Of a stretch of DNA of 64,000 bases, positions 8,244-15,509 are shown in pieces (within the stretch, counting starts at the first letter, position 1; each line of letters starts with the position of its first letter). A program made the position numbers and the translations under genes. Below the pieces are notes generated by a model. That model was given only the letters and a program-made list of their open reading frames with translations, searched no databases and was not told where the DNA came from. This DNA comes from Dermatophilaceae bacterium Soc4.6 (GTDB taxonomy: Bacteria; Actinomycetota; Actinomycetes; Actinomycetales; Dermatophilaceae). The stretch lies in contig JAZGVH010000002.1 in NCBI GenBank assembly GCA_039889245.1, positions 4,154,001 through 4,218,000 on the forward strand, read 5' to 3'.

Positions 8244-9056
8244 ATGATCGTCGACGTGAGCACCCTCGTCTTCGTCCACGCCCACCCCGACGACGAAGCC
8301 AGTGGCACCTCCGGGTCCATGGCCCGGGCCTCGGCCGAGGGGCACCGGGTGGTCGTGGTCTACGCGACCAACGGTGACCACGGGTCGGCGCCCGACGACC
8401 TGGCGCCGGGCGAGACCGTCGTCCAGCGCCGGCGCCTCGAGGCGGAGGCGTCGGCGCGGGTGACCGGCACCGCCCGGGTCGTCTGGCTGGGGTACGCCGA
8501 CTCGGGGATGACGGGGTGGGAGCAGAACTCCGCCGACGGCTCGTTCCACGCGGCCGACGTCGACGAGGCGGCAGCCCGCGTCGCCGCAGTGCTCGACGAG
8601 GAGGACGCCGACGTCGTCATCGGCTACGACTGGCACGGCGGCTACGGCCATCCCGACCACGTCAAGGTGCACGACGTCGTCCAGCGGGCGCTGGGTCTCG
8701 CGGCGCGACGCCCCCGAGAGCTGCAGGCGACGATGAACCGCGACCGGATGCGCGGCATGTTCGAGATGGCCAAGGCAGCGGGGATGGACTCCGACTGGGA
8801 CCCGGACGCCGCCGCCGACGACGGCAACCCGGTGGGCACGCCCGAAGCCGATATCCACTGGGACGTCGACCTGGGCGACCTCGTGGCCACCAAGCGGGCC
8901 GCCCTCGCGTGCCACGCGAGCCAGACCTCCGACGTCGGCATGATGCTGGCGATGGAGCCCGCCGTCTTCGCGATGGCCTTCGGTCACGAGTTCTACATCG
9001 AGCCCGGCCGGAATGCGGGCCTCACCGCCGGCTGGTGGCTCGACGAGGCCGAGTGA
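8244..9056 (+). CDS. PIG-L / LmbE-family deacetylase
   Basis: A zinc-dependent N-acetylglucosaminyl deacetylase-fold protein of 270 residues. The metal motif HAHPDDE is near the N-terminus, and a second histidine motif, YGHPDHVKVHD, lies mid-protein. The family includes mycothiol enzymes MshB and Mca. This copy resembles the general branch and could be either a mycothiol conjugate amidase or an unrelated deacetylase. ATG 8244 follows GGGGG and is preferred; GTG 8256 is an alternative. Confidence 0.82.
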   Translation: MIVDVSTLVFVHAHPDDEASGTSGSMARASAEGHRVVVVYATNGDHGSAPDDLAPGETVVQRRRLEAEASARVTGTARVVWLGYADSGMTGWEQNSADGSFHAADVDEAAARVAAVLDEEDADVVIGYDWHGGYGHPDHVKVHDVVQRALGLAARRPRELQATMNRDRMRGMFEMAKAAGMDSDWDPDAAADDGNPVGTPEADIHWDVDLGDLVATKRAALACHASQTSDVGMMLAMEPAVFAMAFGHEFYIEPGRNAGLTAGWWLDEAE

Positions 9057-9088
9057 GGGTCGAGCTCAGGAGGCGTGCGCGTAGCCGA

Positions 9089-9113
9089 GCGCGCGTGCGC
9101 GCGCGCGCGCATA
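9089..9113. repeat. Alternating purine-pyrimidine GC tract
   Basis: An uninterrupted alternating purine-pyrimidine run, almost all GC, sits just before the start at 9121. Such tracts can adopt Z-DNA and slip during replication. It lies in the leader of the next gene. Confidence 0.6.
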
Positions 9114-9120
9114 GGGTGCG

Positions 9121-9597
9121 ATGGTGAGTGTGTCTGCCGACGACGTGACCGCGGCAGTTGCCGCCGCCGTCGACGCCCTGGAATCAGCCGCGGGGTCCGA
9201 CTGGTCGGTCCGCGCCGGTGACCTGGAGTGGGACTGCTGGGAGACCGCTGAGCACGTCGCCGACGACCTCTTCTACTACGCCGCGCAGCTCGGTGCCCCC
9301 GGCTACCCCGACTACCTGCCGCTCCGGGCTGAGCCCAACCGCCCCGGTGGCGAGCCCAACACGATCCGGGTGCTGGCCGAAGCCGGGCCTGCCTGCACCA
9401 ATGCCGACGCCACCGCGCGCGTGCGGGTGATGGTCCTCGCCTTCTCCGGGTTCGCCGCCGTCGGCCTGGTGGTCTGGGGGATGCTCGCCTTGCGGTGGCG
9501 CAGACCGTGGTTGCTCGGCGCGGGGGCTGTCGCCGCCGTACCGGGCATTTGGTTCGCCGCCAACGCCGTGCTGCAGCCCTCCCAGTACTGCTTGTGA
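9121..9597 (+). CDS. Chimeric protein: truncated DinB/MDMPI-like N-terminus joined to a membrane-protein tail
   Basis: Residues 1-~90 (DLEWDCWETAEHVADDLFYYAAQLG) resemble the N-terminal metal-binding helix pair of maleylpyruvate isomerase/DinB-like proteins. Those proteins would continue with about 100 more residues. From about residue 92 (ACTNADATARVRVM) the protein becomes two transmembrane helices ending SQYCL, like the end of a small actinobacterial membrane protein. The reading frame is continuous, so an in-frame deletion may have fused two genes. It may be non-functional. Confidence 0.5.
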   Translation: MVSVSADDVTAAVAAAVDALESAAGSDWSVRAGDLEWDCWETAEHVADDLFYYAAQLGAPGYPDYLPLRAEPNRPGGEPNTIRVLAEAGPACTNADATARVRVMVLAFSGFAAVGLVVWGMLALRWRRPWLLGAGAVAAVPGIWFAANAVLQPSQYCL

Positions 9598-9689
9598 CGC
9601 CGGCGGGACTGGCGACGTCGCACGACCGGGCGCTGGCCAGGTCTGTCGTCACCGCCCGACCACGACGACCCAGTGCCCCCTGCAGCTGC

Positions 9690-9920
9690 CGCCTCGACGA
9701 CCATCCACATCGACATCACGGAGGGAACGACGGCCGCCAGCGCCTGGGCGAGCAGGACGTCGACGTCGGACACGGGCGTGGCGAGCAACGGTTCGACGCG
9801 GCGTTCGACCTTCTCGCCGATCAACGAGCGCGAGGCGATCGCTGTCGGCAGGGGCGGGATGACGCCCTCGTCAGCCGGCCGCCGGGAGGCTGGTGCGGGT
9901 GACCCGTCGGGCTCAGCCAT
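9690..9920 (-). pseudogene. ABC-2-type transporter permease remnant
   Basis: The minus frame from 9920 reads SRSLIGEKVERRVEPLLATPVSDVD then LLAQALAAVVPSV, the signature cytoplasmic loop and following helix of ABC-2 drug/Na export permeases. The first transmembrane helix is missing. The frame loses similarity after about 75 residues and runs across the opposite-strand gene, so this is a short relic. No ATPase partner is nearby. Confidence 0.55.
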
Positions 9921-9930
9921 GCTGCCGAGC

Positions 9931-11172
9931 TCACGCGGGCGTGACCACCCCGGCCAGCAGCAGCCGACGGGTCAGGTCAGTGCCGAGGTCGGGCACCACG
10001 GCCTCGCGCTCGGCCAGCAGCCGACGGACCGCGACGACCGAGGTGGCGTCGAGATCGACGGGCGCAGCCCGGCTCACCAGGCGCGTGACGCCGTCGGCGC
10101 CCACCTGGATCTTCGCCATCAGGTGAGGGCGCAGGGCCACGCGACCGAGCTCGCCCACGCGGGCCGCCGCCTGCGTCTGGGCCACAGGGGCGACCGGAGC
10201 GGCGCGCTGGCTGCGGCGAGATCGCACGCCGAGGGCCTGCGCCAGGTCGCCGGCATCGAGAGCCTCGATCGCGCGCACCAGCTCGGCACGGGCCGCCTCG
10301 GTGGCGGCGCCGAGATCGTCCGGGTCGCCCAGGTCGACGCCCAGGGGGAGCGACTGGCGCAGCACGGAGCCGGCGCTGGCCCGTCGGACGGCCTGCTCGA
10401 TCATCGCGTCAGCGACGTGGCGCACCGTCCAGGTGTGCACGCCGAGCGTCAGGTGGGTGCTCACCCCGCCCATCGCCGTGGCGGCGTGGAGGTAGCCGCG
10501 GGGGAGGTAGAGGCAGTCACCCGGCCGCAGGGTCGTCTCGATCAGCGGCGGGGTCGCGGCAGCGGTCTCGACCGCGGCTCGGTGGTCGGCCCAGGGCTCG
10601 TCACGCAGGGGGAGAGCGTGGACCGGCGTGTGGATGCGCCAGCGCTTCTCGCCCGAGATCTGCAGCACGAAGACGTCGTGCACGTCGTAGTGGTCGCTGA
10701 AGCCGGTGCTCTGCGGCGGCGTCACGTAGGCGTTGGCCTGCACGGGGTGACCGAGGTCGGCCGACAGCTGCTGCGCGAAGGCGGTGATCGCGGGCCACGT
10801 GCGGTGCAGTCCCTGGAGCACCATCGTGGCGCCCTCGGCGAAGAGCCGCAGGAGCTTGTCGTCGCTCACCTGGTCGGCTACCGCGGCACCCACGCCTCCG
10901 CCGTCGGTGAACTGGCTGTCGGCGTAGGTCGAGCCGCCCTTGGCGACGCGCAGGAAGGGCGTGCGGAGGCCATGCTGGGAGACGAGCTCGTCGACGGCGG
11001 CCGGGGTCAGCAGGTCGTCGAACCCGCATCCGAGCTCAGCTGCCGACGAGAGCAGAGGCTCGCGACCCCATACGCGAGAAGCGAACTCGTCGACAGGGAG
11101 CGTGACGAGACGCGAGAGAGCGGGGTGCCCGTCCAGGTGGACGGGCACCCCCACACCGGTCGGTGTGCTCAC
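9931..11172 (-). CDS. JmjC/cupin_4-type 2-oxoglutarate-dependent protein hydroxylase
   Basis: A 413-residue member of the ribosomal-oxygenase-like JmjC family (YcfD/RoxA, MINA53, NO66), Fe(II) and 2-oxoglutarate enzymes that hydroxylate protein side chains. The HxD part of the iron triad is in FSDHYDVHDVFVLQ. The distal histidine is in LYLPRGYLHAA. A winged-helix-like C-terminal region follows, as in that family. The GTG start at 11172 directly abuts the TGA of the repeat-peptide gene with no bases between (TGAGTG), so translation is coupled. That makes the peptide a candidate substrate (inference). The alternative is a ribosomal protein substrate, as for YcfD. Confidence 0.85.
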   Translation of the reverse strand: MSTPTGVGVPVHLDGHPALSRLVTLPVDEFASRVWGREPLLSSAAELGCGFDDLLTPAAVDELVSQHGLRTPFLRVAKGGSTYADSQFTDGGGVGAAVADQVSDDKLLRLFAEGATMVLQGLHRTWPAITAFAQQLSADLGHPVQANAYVTPPQSTGFSDHYDVHDVFVLQISGEKRWRIHTPVHALPLRDEPWADHRAAVETAAATPPLIETTLRPGDCLYLPRGYLHAATAMGGVSTHLTLGVHTWTVRHVADAMIEQAVRRASAGSVLRQSLPLGVDLGDPDDLGAATEAARAELVRAIEALDAGDLAQALGVRSRRSQRAAPVAPVAQTQAAARVGELGRVALRPHLMAKIQVGADGVTRLVSRAAPVDLDATSVVAVRRLLAEREAVVPDLGTDLTRRLLLAGVVTPA

Positions 11173-11439
11173 TCAGGCGCCGCCGTCGGCCCCGCCGTCG
11201 TGACCGCCCGCGTCAGCGCCGCCGTCAGCCGGACCCTCGCCCGCACCGCCGTCTGCGCCGCCGTCGGCGCCGCCGTCGGCGCCGCCGTCGGCACCGCCGT
11301 CGTGGCCGCCTGCGTCGGCGCCGCCGTCGGCCGGGCCCTCGCCTGCGCCGCCGTCAGCGCCGCCGTCGTGACCGGCTGCGTCGGCTCCGCCGTCGGCGGG
11401 ACCTTCGGTGGTCGGGTCCTCGATGGGGGTCTCGCTCAT
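11173..11439 (-). CDS. 88-residue Asp-Gly-Gly-Ala repeat peptide, possible precursor or substrate peptide
   Basis: A small protein built almost only of Gly, Ala, Asp, His, Glu and Pro after an 11-residue N-terminus (MSETPIEDPTT). It holds three copies of the unit EGPADGGADA-x-GHDGGADGGA. The middle copy carries three extra DGGA units. Each unit has one histidine (residues 24, 46 and 80), and the last repeat ends at the stop codon. ATG 11439 follows AAGGAG, and the stop abuts the hydroxylase start. A short leader-like N-terminus with a repetitive core beside a modifying-enzyme homologue resembles a RiPP precursor. It could equally be a simple acidic structural protein. Confidence 0.75.
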   Translation of the reverse strand: MSETPIEDPTTEGPADGGADAAGHDGGADGGAGEGPADGGADAGGHDGGADGGADGGADGGADGGAGEGPADGGADAGGHDGGADGGA

Positions 11440-11608
11440 GGACTGCTCCTTCGTTCTGCGGGAGTGGCACGTCGTCGTGCCTGCGTCGGGTGTTACCCCG
11501 CCACCCCTCATTCCTACCGCCTGCGCCGTCGGATGTCTCGGTGCGGCCTCGACAGCGCCTTGTCGGGAAGCCGGGGTGGGGGCGCGGCGGGGCGGCATAC
11601 TCGGGCTC

Positions 11609-12148
11609 GTGAAGTCCCTCGCCCTGCTCTCGGCCCCCCTCGCCCCCCTCGCCCTCATCGGTGGCTGGACCCTCGCCGCCGCCCAGCGGCCCGGCTTCGA
11701 CTCCGTGGCCGACACGATCAGCGAGCTCGCCGCCGTCGACGCCCCGAACCGCTGGATCATGACGACCGGGCTGGCCCTCACCGGTCTCGCGCACGTCGGC
11801 ACCGCGTGGTCGCTCGACGAGGCGGCTCCCTGGGGGCGCGTGACGCTGGGGGTGGGCGGAGTCAGCGCCGGGCTGGTCGCCGTCTTCGCCCTGCCCTCGC
11901 CGGTGCACGCGCCGGTGGCGACCGCCAGCTTCGTGCTGCTCGCCGTCTGGCCGGCCGCCGCGGCCCTGCCGAGCCGGCGGGTCGGGTGGGTCGCGGCGGG
12001 CACCCTGTCTGCGCTGCTCGTGTGGTTCGGGCTGGAGCTGGGCGGCTCCCGCATCGGGCTGTCCGAGCGGGTCGTGGCCGGCGCCCAGTCGCTCTGGCCA
12101 TTGGCCGTCGTCGCCGTCACCGCGGCCCGAGCTCGGCGGCCTCGGTGA
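11609..12148 (+). CDS. DUF998-family membrane protein
   Basis: A 179-residue protein with about six hydrophobic helices, beginning LLSAPLAPLALIGGWTLAA then FDSVADTISELAA, the pattern of DUF998, whose function is unknown. GTG 11609 starts at the first helix. Longer upstream frames antisense to the repeat peptide are not credible. The stop overlaps the NIF3 start by four bases (GTGA at 12145-12148), so the two are co-translated. Confidence 0.75.
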   Translation: MKSLALLSAPLAPLALIGGWTLAAAQRPGFDSVADTISELAAVDAPNRWIMTTGLALTGLAHVGTAWSLDEAAPWGRVTLGVGGVSAGLVAVFALPSPVHAPVATASFVLLAVWPAAAALPSRRVGWVAAGTLSALLVWFGLELGGSRIGLSERVVAGAQSLWPLAVVAVTAARARRPR

Positions 12149-13020
12149 GCAGCGTTCCACTGCAGGGCTTCTCGTTGCGTGACGTCGTCGCCGCCATCGA
12201 GCGTCTCTATCCGCCGGAGACCGCCGAGTCGTGGGATCGGGTGGGGCTGGTGACGGGAGACCTCGACCAGCCAGTCCGACGGGTCCACCTCGCCGTCGAC
12301 CCGACCCTCGCCGTCGTGAAGGAGGCGATCGACGCCGGTGCGGACCTGCTGCTGACCCACCACCCGCTGCTGCTGCGCGGCATCCACTCGGTCGCGACGG
12401 TGACGGCCAAGGGCGAGACCGTCACCCGCGCCGTCCTCGGCGACCTCGCGATCTACTGCGCGCACACCAGTGCCGACCTCGCCCGCCCGGGCGTGTGCGA
12501 CGCGCTGGCAGAGGCCTGCGGACTCGTCGAGACACAGCCGCTGACCCCGTCGACCCCGGAAAGACCGCACGCGCTCGGCCGGGTCGGTGACCTGGCCGAG
12601 CCGGTCACGCTGCGGGCCTTCGCCGAGCGCCTGGCGCGCGTGCTGCCGCCGACGGCGGGCGGCATGCGGGTCAGTGGCGACCCCGAGGCGACCGTGTGCC
12701 GCGTCGCGGTCGTCGGCGGCTCGGGGGACGACCGCTTCGAGCAGGTGCGGGCCACGGGCGCCGACGTCTTCGTCACCGCCGACCTGCGCCACCACCCCGT
12801 CCTCGAGGAGCGCGAGCAGAGCCGTGGCGGTCGGCCGTTCCTCGTCGACGCCGGCCACTGGGCCAGCGAGTGGGTCTGGCTGGCCAGTGCCGAGCGTCGG
12901 CTGCGGGCGACCCTGGACGCGGGTGAGCCGGAGTCGTCTAGGTTGGAGACCCACGTCTCCACCCTGCGCACGGAGCCCTGGACCTTCGTCGTCGGGGCGA
13001 ACGCCGCGACCACACCTTGA
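12145..13020 (+). CDS. NIF3-family dinuclear-metal hexameric protein (YqfO/YbgI type)
   Basis: A 291-residue NIF3/GTP cyclohydrolase I type 2 homologue. The first metal-binding motif is DLLLTHHPLL, followed by IYCAHTSAD. The C-terminal metal ligands are in VDAGHWASEW. The fold forms a toroidal hexamer, and the biochemical role is uncertain in most bacteria. It is typically paired with the coiled-coil zinc-ribbon protein that follows here, a conserved actinobacterial arrangement. Confidence 0.87.
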   Translation: MSSVPLQGFSLRDVVAAIERLYPPETAESWDRVGLVTGDLDQPVRRVHLAVDPTLAVVKEAIDAGADLLLTHHPLLLRGIHSVATVTAKGETVTRAVLGDLAIYCAHTSADLARPGVCDALAEACGLVETQPLTPSTPERPHALGRVGDLAEPVTLRAFAERLARVLPPTAGGMRVSGDPEATVCRVAVVGGSGDDRFEQVRATGADVFVTADLRHHPVLEEREQSRGGRPFLVDAGHWASEWVWLASAERRLRATLDAGEPESSRLETHVSTLRTEPWTFVVGANAATTP

Positions 13021-13030
13021 GAGGTACCCC

Positions 13031-13777
13031 CTGAAAGCCGATCCCGCCCAGCAGCAGCGGCTGCTCGACCTGCAGGCCGTCGACACCCGACTCGACCAGA
13101 TCGCCCACGCCACGGTCACCCTGCCGCAGCTGAAGGACATCGCGATGCTGCAGGAGAAGGGGCGCGACCTCGACACGGACCTCGCCAACGCCCGCGTCGC
13201 CGTGAGCGACGTGCAGCGCGACGTCGACAAGGCCGAGGCCGACGTGCAGCTCGTGCGCGACCGTGCCGCCCGCAACCAGTCGCGGCTCGACGCCGGCACG
13301 GGCTCACCGAAGGACCTGCAGGCCCTGCAGCACGAGCTCGAGTCGCTCGCCCGGCGTCAGCTCGAGCTCGAGGACGCCGAGATCGACATCATGGAGAAGG
13401 CCGAGGAGCTGTCGGCCCGCGCCTCGGCCCTGGAGGCCTCGCGGGCCGACCTCACCGTCACCCTGGGCGAGCTCGAGGCCGCCCGCGACGCCGGGCTGAG
13501 CACGCTCGCGAGCGAGCGCGAGCAGGTGGCGAGCCAGCGCGACGCCATCCGGCCCGGGGTCGACGAGGCCCTGCTCGCGCTCTACGAGAAGGTGCGCGGC
13601 AACAGTGGCGGGGTCGGGGCAGCAGAGCTGCGCCAGCGCCGTTGCGGCGGGTGCCGGCTCGAGCTCAACGGCGGAGACCTGCAACGCATCACCACGGCGG
13701 CCCCCGACGAGGTCGTGCGCTGCGAGGAGTGCGGGCGCATCCTCGTGCGCACCCCCGAGAGTGGCCTGCCCGTCTGA
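13031..13777 (+). CDS. Coiled-coil C4-type zinc-ribbon protein (CT398-like), probable CTG start
   Basis: A 248-residue protein. A long coiled-coil hairpin (about residues 5-185) precedes a C4 zinc ribbon: CGGC (RRCGGCRLELNGGDL) and CEEC (VVRCEECGRILVR). No ATG, GTG or TTG exists in frame near the expected N-terminus. CTG 13031 gives LKADPAQQQRLLDLQ, with GAGAGG at 13019-13024 at good spacing, so rare CTG initiation is the best reading. The next in-frame start upstream is deep inside the NIF3 gene. The role is unknown; relatives are thought to bind other proteins or RNA. Confidence 0.8.
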   Translation: MKADPAQQQRLLDLQAVDTRLDQIAHATVTLPQLKDIAMLQEKGRDLDTDLANARVAVSDVQRDVDKAEADVQLVRDRAARNQSRLDAGTGSPKDLQALQHELESLARRQLELEDAEIDIMEKAEELSARASALEASRADLTVTLGELEAARDAGLSTLASEREQVASQRDAIRPGVDEALLALYEKVRGNSGGVGAAELRQRRCGGCRLELNGGDLQRITTAAPDEVVRCEECGRILVRTPESGLPV

Positions 13778-13840
13778 TCGGCTGCCCGTCCGAAGGCTGC
13801 CCGTGCGAAGCCTGCCCGTCCGGGTGCCCGCCCGGCAGCC
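13766..13840. repeat. Degenerate 15-bp tandem repeat
   Basis: About four copies of a unit near CTGCCCGTCCGAAGG run from the last codons of the zinc-ribbon gene into the spacer before the rhodanese gene. The copies differ at 2-4 positions. It could be a slippage product; no hairpin of note was seen. Confidence 0.55.
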
Positions 13841-13885
13841 GGACCGTCCCGTGACGGTCTCGCCGACGGCGCTATCGTCGAGCGC

Positions 13886-14299
13886 ATGAGCTATGCCGGT
13901 GACGTCACCCCGCAGGACGCCTACGACGCGCTGGAGTCCGACGAGCACGCGGTGCTCGTCGACGTGCGCACGCGGGCCGAGTGGCAGTTCGTCGGGGTGC
14001 CCGACCTGAGCGGCCTGGGACGGCCGGTGGTGACCATCGAGTGGACGACCTATCCCGACGGCGCCCGCAACCCGGGTTTCGTCGAGCAGCTGCGGTCGGC
14101 GGGGGTGCAGGAGGGGACGCCGGTCTACTTCCTCTGCCGCAGCGGGGTCCGCTCGGTGGCGGCGGCTGAGGCGGCCACGGCCCAGGGTCTGGGACCGGCC
14201 TACAACGTGCTCGACGGCTTCGAGGGCGGCCACGACGCGCACGGTCACCGCGCGGTCGCGGGCTGGAAGGTCGCGGGGCTCCCGTGGAAGCAGGGCTGA
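13886..14299 (+). CDS. Rhodanese-like domain protein
   Basis: A single-domain rhodanese of 137 residues. The active-site loop is FLCRSGVRS, with the catalytic cysteine present, and the N-terminal LVDVRTRAEW motif is intact. It would move sulfane sulfur. It lies 4 nt before metZ, which suggests a role in sulfur handling for methionine synthesis (inference). Confidence 0.88.
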   Translation: MSYAGDVTPQDAYDALESDEHAVLVDVRTRAEWQFVGVPDLSGLGRPVVTIEWTTYPDGARNPGFVEQLRSAGVQEGTPVYFLCRSGVRSVAAAEAATAQGLGPAYNVLDGFEGGHDAHGHRAVAGWKVAGLPWKQG

Positions 14300-14303
14300 C
14301 CCG

Positions 14304-15491
14304 GTGACCGACGACCCGCGCCCGCTGCGCCCCGACACCCTCGCTGTGCGTGGCGGGCTGACCCGCAGCGGGTTCGACGAGACGTCGGAGGCGCTCTACC
14401 TCACGAGCGGCTTCGTCTACTCGAGCGCCGAGGAGGCCGAGTCGGCCTTCAAGGAGGACATCGACCGCTTCGTTTACAGCCGCTACGGCAACCCGACGGT
14501 CTCGATGTTCGAGGAGCGGCTGCGGCTGCTCGAGGGGGCCGAGGCCTGCTTCGCCACGGCATCGGGCATGTCGGCGGTCTTCGTGGCCCTCGGCGCCCTG
14601 CTCGGCCAGGGCGACCGGGTGGTCAGCTCGCGGGCGCTCTTCGGCTCGTGCTTCGTCATCCTCGACGAGATCCTGCCGCGCTGGGGGGTCGAGTCGGTCT
14701 TCGTCGACGGGTCCGACCTCGAGCAGTGGCGTGAGGCCCTCAGCGTGCCCACGACGGCGGTCTTCTTCGAGACGCCGAGCAACCCGATGCAGGAGCTCGT
14801 CGACCTCGAGGCGGTGTCACAGCTGGCGCACGCCGCCGGCGCGCAGGTCGTGGTCGACAACGTCTTCGGCACTCCCGTCTTCAGCAAGCCGCTCGAGCAC
14901 GGCGCCGACATCGTCGTCTACTCCGCCACGAAGCACATCGACGGGCAGGGCCGCGTGCTCGGTGGCGCCGTGCTGGGGCCCCGCGACTTCGTGATGGGCC
15001 CGGTCAAGAACCTCATGCGCCACACCGGCCCCTCGCTGTCGCCCTTCAACGCCTGGACCCTCGTCAAGGGACTCGAGACGATGAGCCTGCGCGTGGAGCG
15101 CCAGGCCGCCAGCGCGCTGACCTTCGCCACCGCGCTCGAGGCCCACCCCAAGGTCACCGGGGTGCTCTACCCCTTCCTGCCCTCGCACCCGCAGCACGAG
15201 CTGGCCAAGGCCCAGATGGGGGGCGGAGGCACGGTCGTCACCTTCTTCCTCGACGGGGGCAAGGACGAGGCGTTCCGCTTCCTGAACGCCCTCCACGTCA
15301 TCGACATCTCCAACAACCTCGGCGACTCCAAGTCGCTGGCCACGCACCCGGCGACGACGACCCACCGCCGGCTCACCCCGGCGGCCCGCGCGGCGGTCGG
15401 CATCACCGACGGCACCATCCGCATCTCGGTGGGGCTCGAGGACGTGCGCGACCTCGTCGACGACGTGACGGCCGCCCTCGCGACGGTCTGA
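14304..15491 (+). CDS. metZ: O-succinylhomoserine sulfhydrylase
   Basis: A 395-residue PLP enzyme of the Cys/Met metabolism family that makes homocysteine from an O-acylhomoserine and sulfide. The PLP lysine is K210 in VVYSATKHIDGQGR. Substrate-site strings YSRYGNPT and FFETPSNP are intact, and the C-terminus has DSKSLATHPATTTH. The sulfhydrylase call (rather than cystathionine gamma-synthase) rests on the overall MetZ pattern and the rhodanese neighbour. GTG start. Confidence 0.88.
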   Translation: MTDDPRPLRPDTLAVRGGLTRSGFDETSEALYLTSGFVYSSAEEAESAFKEDIDRFVYSRYGNPTVSMFEERLRLLEGAEACFATASGMSAVFVALGALLGQGDRVVSSRALFGSCFVILDEILPRWGVESVFVDGSDLEQWREALSVPTTAVFFETPSNPMQELVDLEAVSQLAHAAGAQVVVDNVFGTPVFSKPLEHGADIVVYSATKHIDGQGRVLGGAVLGPRDFVMGPVKNLMRHTGPSLSPFNAWTLVKGLETMSLRVERQAASALTFATALEAHPKVTGVLYPFLPSHPQHELAKAQMGGGGTVVTFFLDGGKDEAFRFLNALHVIDISNNLGDSKSLATHPATTTHRRLTPAARAAVGITDGTIRISVGLEDVRDLVDDVTAALATV

Positions 15492-15509
15492 CCCGCTGGG
15501 TAGGGAGGG

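Noticed and set aside
11173-11439. Repeat peptide as antisense noise of a plus-strand Ala-rich frame
   Set aside because: It has its own ribosome site and ATG, ends exactly at the hydroxylase start, and its third repeat ends at its stop.
9673-13020. A 1115-codon plus-strand open frame
   Set aside because: Only the last 291 codons (NIF3) are real. The rest is antisense to the JmjC and repeat-peptide genes and has no family pattern.
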